Assembly (NCBI GenBank): GCA_964389305.1
Contig: CAYMEK010000035.1
Coordinates: 1 to 43,574, forward strand
Origin: CAYMEK01 sp964389305
GTDB lineage: Bacteria; Spirochaetota; Spirochaetia; SZUA-6; DRHE01
Reading direction: 5' to 3'
DNA: 43,574 nucleotides
Positions 1-7,727 of this stretch are shown one piece after another. The number at the start of each line of letters is the position of its first letter. The stretch's first letter is position 1. The translations under genes and the position numbers were made by a program. The notes beneath the pieces are model-generated. The model did no database searches. It saw only the letters and a program-made list of their open reading frames with translations, and had not been told where the DNA came from.

Positions 1-101
1 TTTGACATGAGGCAACAGCCATGGTAGGGGAAGATTTTGGGATGAGGTTGCAGGGGCCCCCGAGCGGGTCTATCCGCCGGTTGGATCGACGCACCCGTCG
101 T

Positions 102-1268
102 TCAGATCAGGGTAACCTCCTGGCCGCTCCTCTCCGCGGAGAGGTAGCCGGAATAGATCACGGCCACGGTGTCGTAGCCCAGCTCCGAGTTGGCAAAGGG
201 AGCCTCCTCTGACTGGATCGAGCCGTAGAAAGATGCCATCTCCTGGACGTAGCCGTGCATCCAGTTCTCGTCCGGGGCGGGGTTGCTCCAGCCTTGCTTG
301 CTGCCGATCTTTTCGACCACGTAGATGTCCTTGAACTGCTCCTCCTGCGGATTGTAGGTCTCCAGGGCGTCGATCGGGTTGATGTTGCAGCGGGTGCGAT
401 GGTTGTTGGCCATCACCTCCAGCCAGTTGTGCACCCCCCCCAGCACCACCTCGGAGCTGAAGATGTCCGCGACGGTCCCGTCCTCGAACACCACGTGCAA
501 CAACCCGAAATCTTCGACGTCGGTGTAGTCGGTGCGCAGAAAACCGCGGTCCTCGTAGGCGGGCAAGCGGGTCAGCTCGTGAGTGCGGGCCGACACGCTT
601 CTGGGCCTGATCGGTCTGTCCTGCCGGGTCTCCCCCTCCACGCGCTTGAGGTACAGCGCCGCGGTAAGGGGATGGCAGGATTTGCCCATCAGGGAGCCGC
701 CGCCGGAGAACTTCCAGATTCCGTAGGTAGGAGAGTGGGAGCCGGAGTGGGACTGCTCGGCTAGCATCCAGAGGATCTGAGCCCGGCTCTTGCGGATGAT
801 TTCCGCCTCCTTCTGGATCACCGGGGCGAAGATCCAGTTCTCGGCGTAAAAAATCCGGGCTTTGCTGGCCTGTTCCGCCTCAACCATTTCGGAGGCGCTC
901 TTCAGCGCTCCCTCCAGCATTGCTTCCTTGCCTACAGCGTCGGCCCGGAAGTCCGCCGCGCCCTTGGGGCCGAAGTAGCCCGTGAAGGGCTTCTCCACGA
1001 TGGCGTGTACGTCTCGCTTCAGAGCGGCTACGCTGATCGACTGATGCAGAGCCGGGGGTACGCACACGTGGACCACGTCGACCGCCTCCAGCAGGGCTTC
1101 GAGGGAATCGAAGGGCTCGAGCCCTCTCTCCTGGGCAAAACGCTGCCTGCTCTCCCGGGTCTTGCTGAATACACCCACCGGCTCCACTCCCAGGCTGCGA
1201 ATCTGCACCAGGGAATCGTAGTGAAAGCGGGCGGCGAAGCCCGCCCCGACAAATCCGGTTCTGATCAT
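102..1268 (-). CDS. Gfo/Idh/MocA family oxidoreductase (first of two in the uronate operon)
   Basis: A 388-residue NAD(P)-dependent sugar oxidoreductase of the Gfo/Idh/MocA family. The N-terminus has a Rossmann dinucleotide motif (FVGAGFAARFH) and the family EKP motif appears as VEKPFTGYFG near residue 95. The C-terminal alpha/beta domain carries GGGSLMGKSCHP, where the His of the usual DxxxH catalytic motif is kept but the Asp position is Gly, so the active site is atypical. The start at 1268 is supported by a GAGGAGG ribosome site 10 nt upstream. It is the last gene of the minus-strand operon that begins with the GH88 hydrolase at 5881 and is separated by 148 bp from the TctC-like gene before it. 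Oxidation or epimerisation of a sugar or uronic-acid derivative is the inferred role; the substrate cannot be read from the sequence. Confidence 0.85.
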   Translation of the reverse strand: MIRTGFVGAGFAARFHYDSLVQIRSLGVEPVGVFSKTRESRQRFAQERGLEPFDSLEALLEAVDVVHVCVPPALHQSISVAALKRDVHAIVEKPFTGYFGPKGAADFRADAVGKEAMLEGALKSASEMVEAEQASKARIFYAENWIFAPVIQKEAEIIRKSRAQILWMLAEQSHSGSHSPTYGIWKFSGGGSLMGKSCHPLTAALYLKRVEGETRQDRPIRPRSVSARTHELTRLPAYEDRGFLRTDYTDVEDFGLLHVVFEDGTVADIFSSEVVLGGVHNWLEVMANNHRTRCNINPIDALETYNPQEEQFKDIYVVEKIGSKQGWSNPAPDENWMHGYVQEMASFYGSIQSEEAPFANSELGYDTVAVIYSGYLSAERSGQEVTLI

Positions 1269-1354
1269 CTGTTCTGTGCCTCCTCAGACCACGTTTCTCT
1301 TAGGTTAACGACTTCCGTGTTCGTATTATTGCCGGTTTCCGGCGGCAATGCAAA

Positions 1355-1380
1355 GGGCATCTCCTGTTCAGAAGATACCC
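1355..1380 (-). terminator. Intercistronic RNA hairpin, possible attenuator or weak terminator
   Basis: On the minus strand GGGTATCT pairs with AGATGCCC (8 bp, one G-U) around a 10-nt loop, followed by TTTGCATT. It lies in the 148-bp gap between the TctC-like gene and the final Gfo/Idh gene. The poor U-tract argues for attenuation or mRNA stabilisation rather than full termination. Confidence 0.3.
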
Positions 1381-1416
1381 TTCGACGGTTGCACGAGTGG
1401 CTCTCTCAGGCCCTCA

Positions 1417-2424
1417 CTACCGCCACGGTTTGGGAATGCCTGCCTCGGAGGGAGACATCACGGTCCGGCCTGAGTCGTGCAGGTTCCAGGCGATGATCGA
1501 AAGGTAAGGCATGGCTTTCTGCCTGGCTTCCTTACCCCAGGAGGGATCGAACACGGCGCCGCGAGCGGCCGCGTATTGCTTCAGAGCCTGCGAGTTCTCC
1601 ATCACCTCTTCCCAAAGCTTGCCGAAGGCGTCGATCACCCGCTGCGGAGCATCCTTGGGAATCCAGATGCCGAAGTAGCTCGGGCTCGGCTGAAAATCGG
1701 GAATCCAGTTGGTAATCGGGGGAATGACGCCGTAATTTTTCAGCTCCAGTGGCTTGTCGTCGAGCACGGCCAGGCCGCGGAGCCTGCCCCCGGCCAGCGT
1801 GTCGGCTTGCTCCACGGCGAGCTGGGCTACGGCGGCCGTCTCGCCGGCCGCCGTGGCGATGACGGCCGGATTGCTGCCGTCGTAGGTAACCTGCCGGTAC
1901 TCGATTCCGCTATATTTCTGGACGGCGGTCATGGCGTTGTGTCCCGTGGATAGCTGGCCGGCCGTGGCCACCGGAATCCGGCCCGGATTGTCTTTAAAGG
2001 CCTGCAGCAGCTCGCCGAAGTCCCGGTACGGCTCGTCGGTGTTGACCGAAATCACCGATACGTCGGCCATGGTCAGGAACAACACCCAGTCGTCGAGAGT
2101 AGTGTCCAGCAGGCCCCGGATCTTGTAGGCGCCAAGATCGGCCGCGGCCCCTGCGGTCCAGGTATACCCGTCGTGGGGGGCCTCGAGTGCGTTCTTCGTT
2201 CCTACCGATCCGGACTCGCCAGGCTGGTTGACAACCACGATCTTGCGGCCGAGAGGCCCCTCCAGCTCGCCGGCCACGAGCCGGGTCATCTGGTCGGTGG
2301 AGCCGCCGGCTCCCCAGGGCACGATGATCTGGATGCTCTTGATAGGCCTCCACATCTCGGCCGCTTCCTTTTTGCAGCCTACGAACAGCAAGGCCGGGGC
2401 AAAGAGAAGCGTGATAGCCCGCAT
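1417..2424 (-). CDS. TctC/Bug-family tricarboxylate-type substrate-binding lipoprotein
   Basis: A 335-residue periplasmic solute-binding protein of the TctC (Bug) family. The N-terminus MRAITLLFAPALLFVGC is a lipoprotein signal with lipobox LFVGC, followed by the family's IIVPWGAGGSTDQMTR motif near residue 35 and then NQPGESGSVGTKNAL. I placed the start at 2424 because the signal peptide begins there; the frame is open further upstream but that stretch overlaps the Gfo/Idh gene ending at 2430. TctC proteins usually feed a TctA/TctB secondary transporter, and neither is present in the window, so this is an orphan binding protein within a sugar operon. It may supply a distant TctAB or act in sensing. 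Likely ligand: a carboxylated sugar or organic acid (inference from context). Confidence 0.85.
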   Translation of the reverse strand: MRAITLLFAPALLFVGCKKEAAEMWRPIKSIQIIVPWGAGGSTDQMTRLVAGELEGPLGRKIVVVNQPGESGSVGTKNALEAPHDGYTWTAGAAADLGAYKIRGLLDTTLDDWVLFLTMADVSVISVNTDEPYRDFGELLQAFKDNPGRIPVATAGQLSTGHNAMTAVQKYSGIEYRQVTYDGSNPAVIATAAGETAAVAQLAVEQADTLAGGRLRGLAVLDDKPLELKNYGVIPPITNWIPDFQPSPSYFGIWIPKDAPQRVIDAFGKLWEEVMENSQALKQYAAARGAVFDPSWGKEARQKAMPYLSIIAWNLHDSGRTVMSPSEAGIPKPWR

Positions 2425-2429
2425 GACGG

Positions 2430-3578
2430 TCACTGCAGCGGTTCGAGATCGATCCAGCGGCGCTCCTGCCAGGATTTCAGGCCCGCTTCGGCGAGCTGTA
2501 CTCCTTTGGCTCCTTCCAGCAAGGTCCAGCGGAAAGGATTGTCCACCGCCACGTGTCTGAGGTACAGCTCCCACTGGGCCTTGAAGGCGTTGTCGTACTC
2601 CCGGTTGTCGGGGAGCTTCTGCCAGTGCTCGTAGAAGTCCAGAGGATTGGGCAGATCGGGGTTCCAGAGAGGGCGCGGCGTGGCCGCGGCGGGCTGTATC
2701 CAGCAGTCCCTCAGGCCGGCCACGGCGGTGCCCTGCGTGCCCTCGACCTGGAAAACGACCAGGTCGTCCCGGCGCACCCGTACCACCCAGGAGGAGTTGA
2801 AATGGCAGATCAGGTCTCCCTCGCATAGAAAGGTGGCATAGGCTGCATCCTCGGCCGTGCAGCGGTATTCCCGGCCCCGTTCGTCCACCCGCCGGTCGAT
2901 GTGGGTGGCGGCGAGGCAGGAGACCGATTTTACGGGCGCGAACAGATTGTCGATGACGTAGCGCCAGTGACAGAACATGTCCAGGATGATCCCGCCTCCA
3001 TCCTCTTTACGGTAGTTCCACGAGGGACGTTGAGGCTGCTGCTCGAAACCGTCGAACACCCAATAGCCGAACTCGCAGCGCACCGAAAGGATCTTGCCGA
3101 AGAATCCCGTGTCCTTGAGGTGCTTGAGCTTCAGCAGGCCCGGCAGCCACAGCTTGTCCTGTACTACTCCGTTTTTTACGCCGGCCCTGACGGCCGCTCG
3201 ATGCATCTCCAGAGCTTCGCCGGTGTTCAGGGCGGGAGGCTTCTCCGTGTAGATATGCTTGCCCGCCGCGATTGCTTTGAGCACTGCGGCGCGCCGTAGA
3301 TCCGTGCGCTGGGAGTCGAAATAGATCTGGTTGTACCGATCGGACAGGCAGGCGTCCAGGTCCGTAGAGTAGCGCTCCAACCCATGCGCTTCGGCCAGGC
3401 TCTTCAGCTTGTCCTCGTTCCTGCCCACCAGAACCGGGTCCGGCAAAATGAGGTCCCCGTTAGGCAGGGCGACTCCGCCTTGGTCGCGTATGGCCAGGAT
3501 AGACCGTATCAGGTGCTGATTGGTGCCCATGCGCCCGGTCACCCCGTTCATGATTACCCCGATCTTGTGCTCTTTCAT
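2430..3578 (-). CDS. Gfo/Idh/MocA family oxidoreductase (second)
   Basis: A 382-residue predicted NAD(P)-dependent dehydrogenase. The N-terminal Rossmann domain begins KIGVIMNGVTGRMG, with an insertion and Thr-Gly in place of the most common GxGxxG spacing. The EKP motif is TEKPPALN near residue 120, and the catalytic DxxxH motif is present in GGGIILDMFCHWRYVI. The chosen start (3578) follows an AAAGGAAAAG ribosome site; upstream codons in the same frame are low quality and run across the gap to the isomerase gene. It is 5 bp upstream of the TctC-like gene and about 50 bp downstream of the TIM-barrel isomerase. Pairing of a TIM-barrel isomerase with Gfo/Idh enzymes is typical of catabolic routes through keto-sugar intermediates. 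The substrate is unknown. Confidence 0.87.
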   Translation of the reverse strand: MKEHKIGVIMNGVTGRMGTNQHLIRSILAIRDQGGVALPNGDLILPDPVLVGRNEDKLKSLAEAHGLERYSTDLDACLSDRYNQIYFDSQRTDLRRAAVLKAIAAGKHIYTEKPPALNTGEALEMHRAAVRAGVKNGVVQDKLWLPGLLKLKHLKDTGFFGKILSVRCEFGYWVFDGFEQQPQRPSWNYRKEDGGGIILDMFCHWRYVIDNLFAPVKSVSCLAATHIDRRVDERGREYRCTAEDAAYATFLCEGDLICHFNSSWVVRVRRDDLVVFQVEGTQGTAVAGLRDCWIQPAAATPRPLWNPDLPNPLDFYEHWQKLPDNREYDNAFKAQWELYLRHVAVDNPFRWTLLEGAKGVQLAEAGLKSWQERRWIDLEPLQ

Positions 3579-3631
3579 CGCTTTTCCTTTTCTTGAATGA
3601 GTAACGGGCTCGCCTGGCGCAAGGATGCGGG

Positions 3632-4465
3632 TCAGGAGGCCCGGCGATAGGCCTGAACGATTGCCTGAAGCCATTGATCCTGGTTCTGGGTCCAGCGCCG
3701 GTTGGAAAATATCTCCACCTCGTTGAAGCCGCCGAACCCTGCCTCCTCCACCCAACCCCGGATCCGCCGGATAGGGATGCAGCCCTCGCCCATCAAGCCG
3801 CGGTCGTATAACAGGTCCTCGGTAGGGGTCTTCCAGTCGCAGATGTGGAAGGCCAGGACGGCGCCCAGACGGCCGCAGCGGCGGATCTGCTCCTCCAGCT
3901 CCGGATCCCACCACAGATGGTATACGTCCACGGCCACCCCCAGGTACTCCGAACCGATCGCCTCGACCAGATCATTGGCCTGACGCAGGGTGTTGATCGC
4001 CGAGCGGCTGTCCGCATACATCGGGTGCAGCGGCTCCACGGCCAGCTTGACCCCAGCCGCCTGCGCATGAGGCAGAACCGCTTCGATGCCTTCCCGGATC
4101 TGGCGCCGCGATTCCTCCAGACTCTGCCGGGGGACCGCCCCGCAGACCAGAACCACGTGGGGTGCTCCCAATGCCGCGGCCTCGTCAATGATCCGCCGGT
4201 TCTCGTCCACTGCCCGGCGACGGGCCCGCCTGTCCTCGGCCGGGAAAAAGCCTCCCCTGACCAGAGAAACCACAATCAGGCCGGCCTGGCGGATGCGTTC
4301 TCCCGCCTCCCGCGGGTCGCCCCCGGCCAGGGCGTCACGCCACACCGATATACCGGCCACCCCTGCATCACTGTAGTGTCGGATCGCGTCTTCCAGCGGC
4401 CAGGGACGGGTGGTGATGGTGTGCAGGCAGAGCCTGGAGAGGTCCCGAAGCGCTTTGGCGGCCAT
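3632..4465 (-). CDS. Sugar phosphate isomerase/epimerase-like TIM-barrel protein
   Basis: A 277-residue xylose-isomerase-like TIM-barrel protein (AP endonuclease family 2 fold). The four metal and catalytic positions typical of this superfamily are visible: Glu in AVEPLHP, Asp and His in AVDVYHLWWDPE, His in FHICDWKTP, and a C-terminal Glu in FNEVEIFSNR. The start at 4465 is preceded by AAGGAGG at ideal spacing. It sits 18 bp after the GH88 hydrolase gene and before the Gfo/Idh gene, so it most likely isomerises or epimerises a keto-sugar released from the hydrolase product. The exact reaction cannot be assigned; many paralogous activities share this fold. Confidence 0.85.
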   Translation of the reverse strand: MAAKALRDLSRLCLHTITTRPWPLEDAIRHYSDAGVAGISVWRDALAGGDPREAGERIRQAGLIVVSLVRGGFFPAEDRRARRRAVDENRRIIDEAAALGAPHVVLVCGAVPRQSLEESRRQIREGIEAVLPHAQAAGVKLAVEPLHPMYADSRSAINTLRQANDLVEAIGSEYLGVAVDVYHLWWDPELEEQIRRCGRLGAVLAFHICDWKTPTEDLLYDRGLMGEGCIPIRRIRGWVEEAGFGGFNEVEIFSNRRWTQNQDQWLQAIVQAYRRAS

Positions 4466-4483
4466 TGAGTCCTCCTTACTCGA

Positions 4484-5881
4484 CTACAGGTAGCTCCAGA
4501 ACGTGTAGTAGGGTTCTCCGCCGGCCAGCTTCTTGATGTACAGGGCCAGCTCGCGGGCGTGGTAGTCTCCCCACATGGTTGCCTCGCCGCAGGGAATCTT
4601 CCGTCCCTTGGGGATGTGGTCCCAGCCGTTGGGCCGGTGATAGACGGAGTGCAGGATCAGCCCCTGGTGCTGCGCATCTTCGTTCAGGTAGGGCTCGGCG
4701 AACAGTGTGGCGGCTATGGTCAGTCCGGCCTGGAAGTAACGCCTTCCCCGCTCTTTGTCTCCCCTCCTCTGCAGGAAACGGCCCAGCCGCAGCAGCCCTT
4801 GAGCTGCGATAGCTGCTGCCGAGCTGTCTACCGGCTCCCTGTCGTTGAAGGGATCGGAAGGCTGCTGCCGCCAGTCCACCATCCCGGTCAGCCCGGGGGC
4901 TCCGGTATCCCAGTAGGGAATCCCATCGGACGGGGTCTGCTCGATATAGAAATCCCCAAGAGCCAGCGCTATCTCGGTAAACCGTTCGACGATTGCTTTT
5001 TTACCTTTCAGGTCGGCGACCTTCAGATCCGAAAACTCTTTCTCGGGCAGGCTCTCCATCAGCTCCAGCTGCTCGGGATAGCCGGCCAGGGCCCAGGCCT
5101 GGCCGCGAGTCCAGGTGCTGAAGGGCGAATAGCCCTGCTGGGTGCACGGACAGCGGAAGGAGCCGTTGGTGACATTGAAGATCGCCTCGTGCACCGTGCG
5201 GCCGCGCAGGTCGTAGATGTCCCTCCCTGTCCCTAGAAATACGTTGTAGCGGGCGGTGGTCTCGGCATGCTGGAGCGCCCGCTCCAGCAGCGATATCCTG
5301 CGGTCCTGTTCGCCCATGAGCACGTGCCCAAGCCGGTGGGCGGTGCCCAACACCCGCAAGGAGCGAATCGTATCCACGAACAGGGAATGGGGACCGTTGA
5401 ACGAATAGATGTACCCGAGGTCGTGGGGAAGGGCGGTCCAGCGAGCCGCCTGCACGGCGCCGGAGGCCTTCAACGCCAGCTCGCAGAAGGCTTCGGCCCA
5501 GTCATTTCGGGGTATTTTCCCTTCCCGGTGCAGCCGTAGAAGGTTTCCATAGCTGCTGATGTTGTTGAATCCGTGATCGTGGACTCCTGTGTGGCTGACG
5601 TGGGTGGCCATGGCCCGCAGGGTGCCCTGGACGCCTATTTCCAGATAGCGCTTTTCTCCGGTCGCGTCGTATTGCAGGAGGGCGGAGCCGAACTGAAAGC
5701 CCTGGGTCCACTCGGTCCAACCCCGTGTGGTGTATTTGCCCTCGACCGTAAACACCGGTGTTCCTTGTTCGGGTTTCCACGTGCTCTCGATGGCGATGAT
5801 TTTTTGACCCGAAATCTCGAAAAGCCTGTCGATGCGCGGCACAAGAACCCCGGGGATCAGGGTCATATCGATATCTACCAT
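4484..5881 (-). CDS. Glycoside hydrolase family 88-type unsaturated uronyl hydrolase
   Basis: A 465-residue alpha6/alpha6-barrel enzyme related to GH88 unsaturated glucuronyl hydrolases, which hydrate the C4-C5 double bond of unsaturated uronides produced by polysaccharide lyases. Recognisable family segments are VDSSAAAIAAQGLLRL, then LILHSVYHRPNGWDHIP, then GEATMWGDYHARELAL near the C-terminus. No signal peptide is seen, so it is probably cytoplasmic and acts on imported oligosaccharides. I chose ATG at 5881 because GAGGAG lies 7 nt upstream; a TTG 15 bp earlier would use that ribosome site as coding sequence. It is the first gene of the minus-strand operon, behind a predicted promoter at 5921-5949. 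The catalytic Asp pair was not assigned with certainty. Role in the operon: release of a monomeric unsaturated uronate for the oxidoreductases downstream (inference). Confidence 0.85.
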   Translation of the reverse strand: MVDIDMTLIPGVLVPRIDRLFEISGQKIIAIESTWKPEQGTPVFTVEGKYTTRGWTEWTQGFQFGSALLQYDATGEKRYLEIGVQGTLRAMATHVSHTGVHDHGFNNISSYGNLLRLHREGKIPRNDWAEAFCELALKASGAVQAARWTALPHDLGYIYSFNGPHSLFVDTIRSLRVLGTAHRLGHVLMGEQDRRISLLERALQHAETTARYNVFLGTGRDIYDLRGRTVHEAIFNVTNGSFRCPCTQQGYSPFSTWTRGQAWALAGYPEQLELMESLPEKEFSDLKVADLKGKKAIVERFTEIALALGDFYIEQTPSDGIPYWDTGAPGLTGMVDWRQQPSDPFNDREPVDSSAAAIAAQGLLRLGRFLQRRGDKERGRRYFQAGLTIAATLFAEPYLNEDAQHQGLILHSVYHRPNGWDHIPKGRKIPCGEATMWGDYHARELALYIKKLAGGEPYYTFWSYL

Positions 5882-5920
5882 GTTTTCGCTCCTCAACTTC
5901 GGGGTACCCTGAACGGAGAC

Positions 5921-5949
5921 ATCTTGGTCTTTTACCGTGAAAATGTCAA
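5921..5949 (-). promoter_or_regulatory. Predicted sigma70 promoter for the GH88 operon
   Basis: On the minus strand TTGACA (5944-5949) and CAAGAT (5921-5926) are 17 bp apart, which would give a 5' leader of about 33 nt before the ATG at 5881. The -35 is perfect but the -10 matches only three positions, so the call rests mainly on spacing and placement. Confidence 0.45.
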
Positions 5950-5984
5950 AGCCTCAGCGGTCAGGGCAGCGGCCTGGCCGGGGT

Positions 5985-6014
5985 TTGACGCAGGTGCTGG
6001 CGATGAACTATGCT
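5985..6014 (+). promoter_or_regulatory. Predicted promoter for the divergent SDR gene
   Basis: TTGACG (5985-5990), an 18-bp spacer, then TATGCT (6009-6014). The expected transcription start falls at about 6021, next to the in-frame ATG at 6022, which would make the mRNA leaderless. The promoter is back to back with that of the GH88 operon. Confidence 0.4.
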
Positions 6015-6021
6015 TACCCTC

Positions 6022-6837
6022 ATGGTCAGAGCGCATGGTAGAACGGGAAACGAGCTACCGGTAGTCATGGTGACCGGAGCCAGCCGCGGTCTGGGCCGGG
6101 GAGTGGCTGTCCGCCTGGCGGGGGAGGGGTATTCGGTGGCCGTGAACTACGCGCATAATCCAGCGGCGGCCGAGGAAACGGTGAGCCGCTGCCGTGCGGC
6201 GTGCCGGGATCGGGACCAGAGGTTTCTGGCGGTTCAGGGGGACATCAGCAGCCGGGAGCAGCGCAACGCTCTGGTGGACGGCACCTTGAGCGAGCTTGGG
6301 CGCATCGACGGTCTGGTAAACAACGCTGGAATCGCCCCCCGGGTGCGCGCCGACATCACCGAGGCCGGCGAAGAGTCCTTCGAGGAGCTGATCCGCACCA
6401 ATCTCCAGGGTCCCTATTTCCTGACCCAGCGAGTGGCGAACTACTGGCTACAGCAAAAGCCCGAGCCCCTGCTGCCGGGGGGCTTCAAGATCGTCTTTGT
6501 CACCTCGATTTCGGCCGCCGTGGCTTCGATCAACCGGGGAGACTATTGCATATCCAAGGCCGGGCTCGCCATGGCGGCCCAGCTCTGGGCGGTGCGCCTG
6601 GCCGCCGAGGGCGTCCAGGTGGTGGAGCTGCGGCCGGGCATCATGGCCACGGACATGACCAGCGCGGTGAAAGAGAAATACGATCGGCTGATCGGCGAGG
6701 GACTGGTTCCGGAGATGCGGTGGGGGACCCCGGAGGACGTGGGCAGCGCCGCCGCAGCGGTGATCGGTGGGCAGCTTCCGTTCGCAACCGGCTCGGTGCT
6801 GTACGTGGATGGGGGGTTTCACCTGCGGCGGCTTTGA
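6022..6837 (+). CDS. Short-chain dehydrogenase/reductase, FabG-like
   Basis: A classical SDR of about 271 residues. It has the cofactor motif VTGASRGLGRG, the NNAGIA motif in LVNNAGIAPR, catalytic Ser in VTSISAAVAS and the YxxxK pair in DYCISKAGLA, and ends with the FabG-type YVDGGFHLRRL. The central segment reads VELRPGIMATDMT, as in 3-oxoacyl-ACP reductase-like SDRs that act on sugars or keto-acids. I chose ATG 6022 because the ATG at 6010 is inside the predicted -10 box; 6010 would add only four residues, while starting at 6067 would remove the first beta-strand. It diverges from the GH88 operon, so a role in uronate or keto-sugar reduction is plausible but unproven. Confidence 0.85.
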   Translation: MVRAHGRTGNELPVVMVTGASRGLGRGVAVRLAGEGYSVAVNYAHNPAAAEETVSRCRAACRDRDQRFLAVQGDISSREQRNALVDGTLSELGRIDGLVNNAGIAPRVRADITEAGEESFEELIRTNLQGPYFLTQRVANYWLQQKPEPLLPGGFKIVFVTSISAAVASINRGDYCISKAGLAMAAQLWAVRLAAEGVQVVELRPGIMATDMTSAVKEKYDRLIGEGLVPEMRWGTPEDVGSAAAAVIGGQLPFATGSVLYVDGGFHLRRL

Positions 6838-6995
6838 GCTTTCCCCTGGAGCCCGGTCCGGCCGGCCCGACGGCTTTGGTGTCCTCTACGGTCGGGCCGG
6901 GCGAACTTGATTGGCAAAGTAAAAGCTGGTATGGTAGCTCCACTCATGCTATACCTCGCCTGGTGGGCGGAGGCGAGCAACAGCCTGGAGAGCGC

Positions 6996-7658
6996 ATGGC
7001 GGATGGGGCGACGACGAAAATAGATTTTTTTGACTTCGATCATACGATCATACGGGGATCCTCGGCGCCCCTGTTCTTGACTATGGGGGTCAGGCGGGGC
7101 TTGTTTCCCCCGATTTCCCTGGCTTACATCCCTTTTTTTTTCCTGCAGTTTTACATCGGCGCTCTGAATACCGGTTCGCGGCGCTGGTACTTTTCCCTGC
7201 TGGAGGGCAAGAGCCGGAGCAGCTTCGAGGAGCTTTCGCAGGCGGCTTTGGATAAATTGAAATCGATGACCTATCCGCAGGCCCGGTCTCTGATTGCGCG
7301 GCTCAAGCGAGAGGGCCACAGTGTGGTGCTGGCTACCTCGTCCCTGGATATCATAGTAAATCCACTGGCCCGGCACCTCGGCATCGACGAGGTGATCGCA
7401 TCGGCCCTGGAGTTCGAGGCGGATCGTTGTACAGGCCGGCTGGTGGACGGGCCGCTGCTCAAAGAAAGGAAAAGAGAGAAGGTTTTAGAGTACCTCCAAG
7501 GCAAGGCGGTAGATTGGGGCGACTGCTCTTTCTACTCCGACAGTATCTATGATATCTCACTGCTCGAATCGGTGGGCAATCCCGTAGCCGTGAATCCCGA
7601 CCCCCGTCTGCGAAGGGTGGCGAAAAAGCGGGGCTGGCCGATCCTTCGGTTCTCCTGA
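6996..7658 (+). CDS. HAD-IB family hydrolase (SerB-like phosphatase)
   Basis: A 220-residue haloacid dehalogenase-superfamily phosphatase of subfamily IB. Motif I is DFFDFDHTII (nucleophile Asp and acid/base Asp), motif II is the Thr/Ser in VVLATSS, the motif III Lys lies in LLKERKREKV, and motif IV is FYSDSIYDISLLE. A hydrophobic cap helix (ISLAYIPFFFLQFYIG) near residue 40 resembles those of membrane-proximal HAD-IB proteins that act on lipid or glycerophosphate substrates. The frame is open far upstream through the SDR gene, but ATG 6996 has a GGAGAG ribosome site and begins the conserved domain. The substrate is unknown. Confidence 0.85.
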   Translation: MADGATTKIDFFDFDHTIIRGSSAPLFLTMGVRRGLFPPISLAYIPFFFLQFYIGALNTGSRRWYFSLLEGKSRSSFEELSQAALDKLKSMTYPQARSLIARLKREGHSVVLATSSLDIIVNPLARHLGIDEVIASALEFEADRCTGRLVDGPLLKERKREKVLEYLQGKAVDWGDCSFYSDSIYDISLLESVGNPVAVNPDPRLRRVAKKRGWPILRFS

Positions 7659-7692
7659 AAAAACCTTGCCGGATTACCCCGCCCGGATCATG

Positions 7693-7722
7693 TTGAGCCG
7701 GTATGCAAAAAAGAGGTATTAT
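7693..7722 (+). promoter_or_regulatory. Predicted promoter giving a leaderless cyclase mRNA
   Basis: TTGAGC (7693-7698), 18-bp spacer, TATTAT (7717-7722). The start codon at 7728 begins only 5 nt after the -10, so transcription should begin at or within the ATG. No ribosome-binding site is visible. Confidence 0.5.
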
Positions 7723-7727
7723 TCGGT

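Noticed and set aside
1328..1349. ATTGCCG/CGGCAAT inverted repeat in the gap before the first Gfo/Idh gene
   Set aside because: Short stem, no U-tract, and an adjacent hairpin at 1355-1380 is stronger.
5941..6040. Looked for a LacI-type palindrome like TGTAAACGTTTACA in the GH88/SDR divergent promoter region
   Set aside because: Not present, so that operon is not assigned to the inositol regulon.
6201..6995. Long plus-strand frame running through the SDR gene into the HAD hydrolase, suggesting a fusion
   Set aside because: The upstream part is an Arg/Pro/Gly-rich shadow of the SDR gene in another frame; the HAD protein has its own ATG and ribosome site at 6996.
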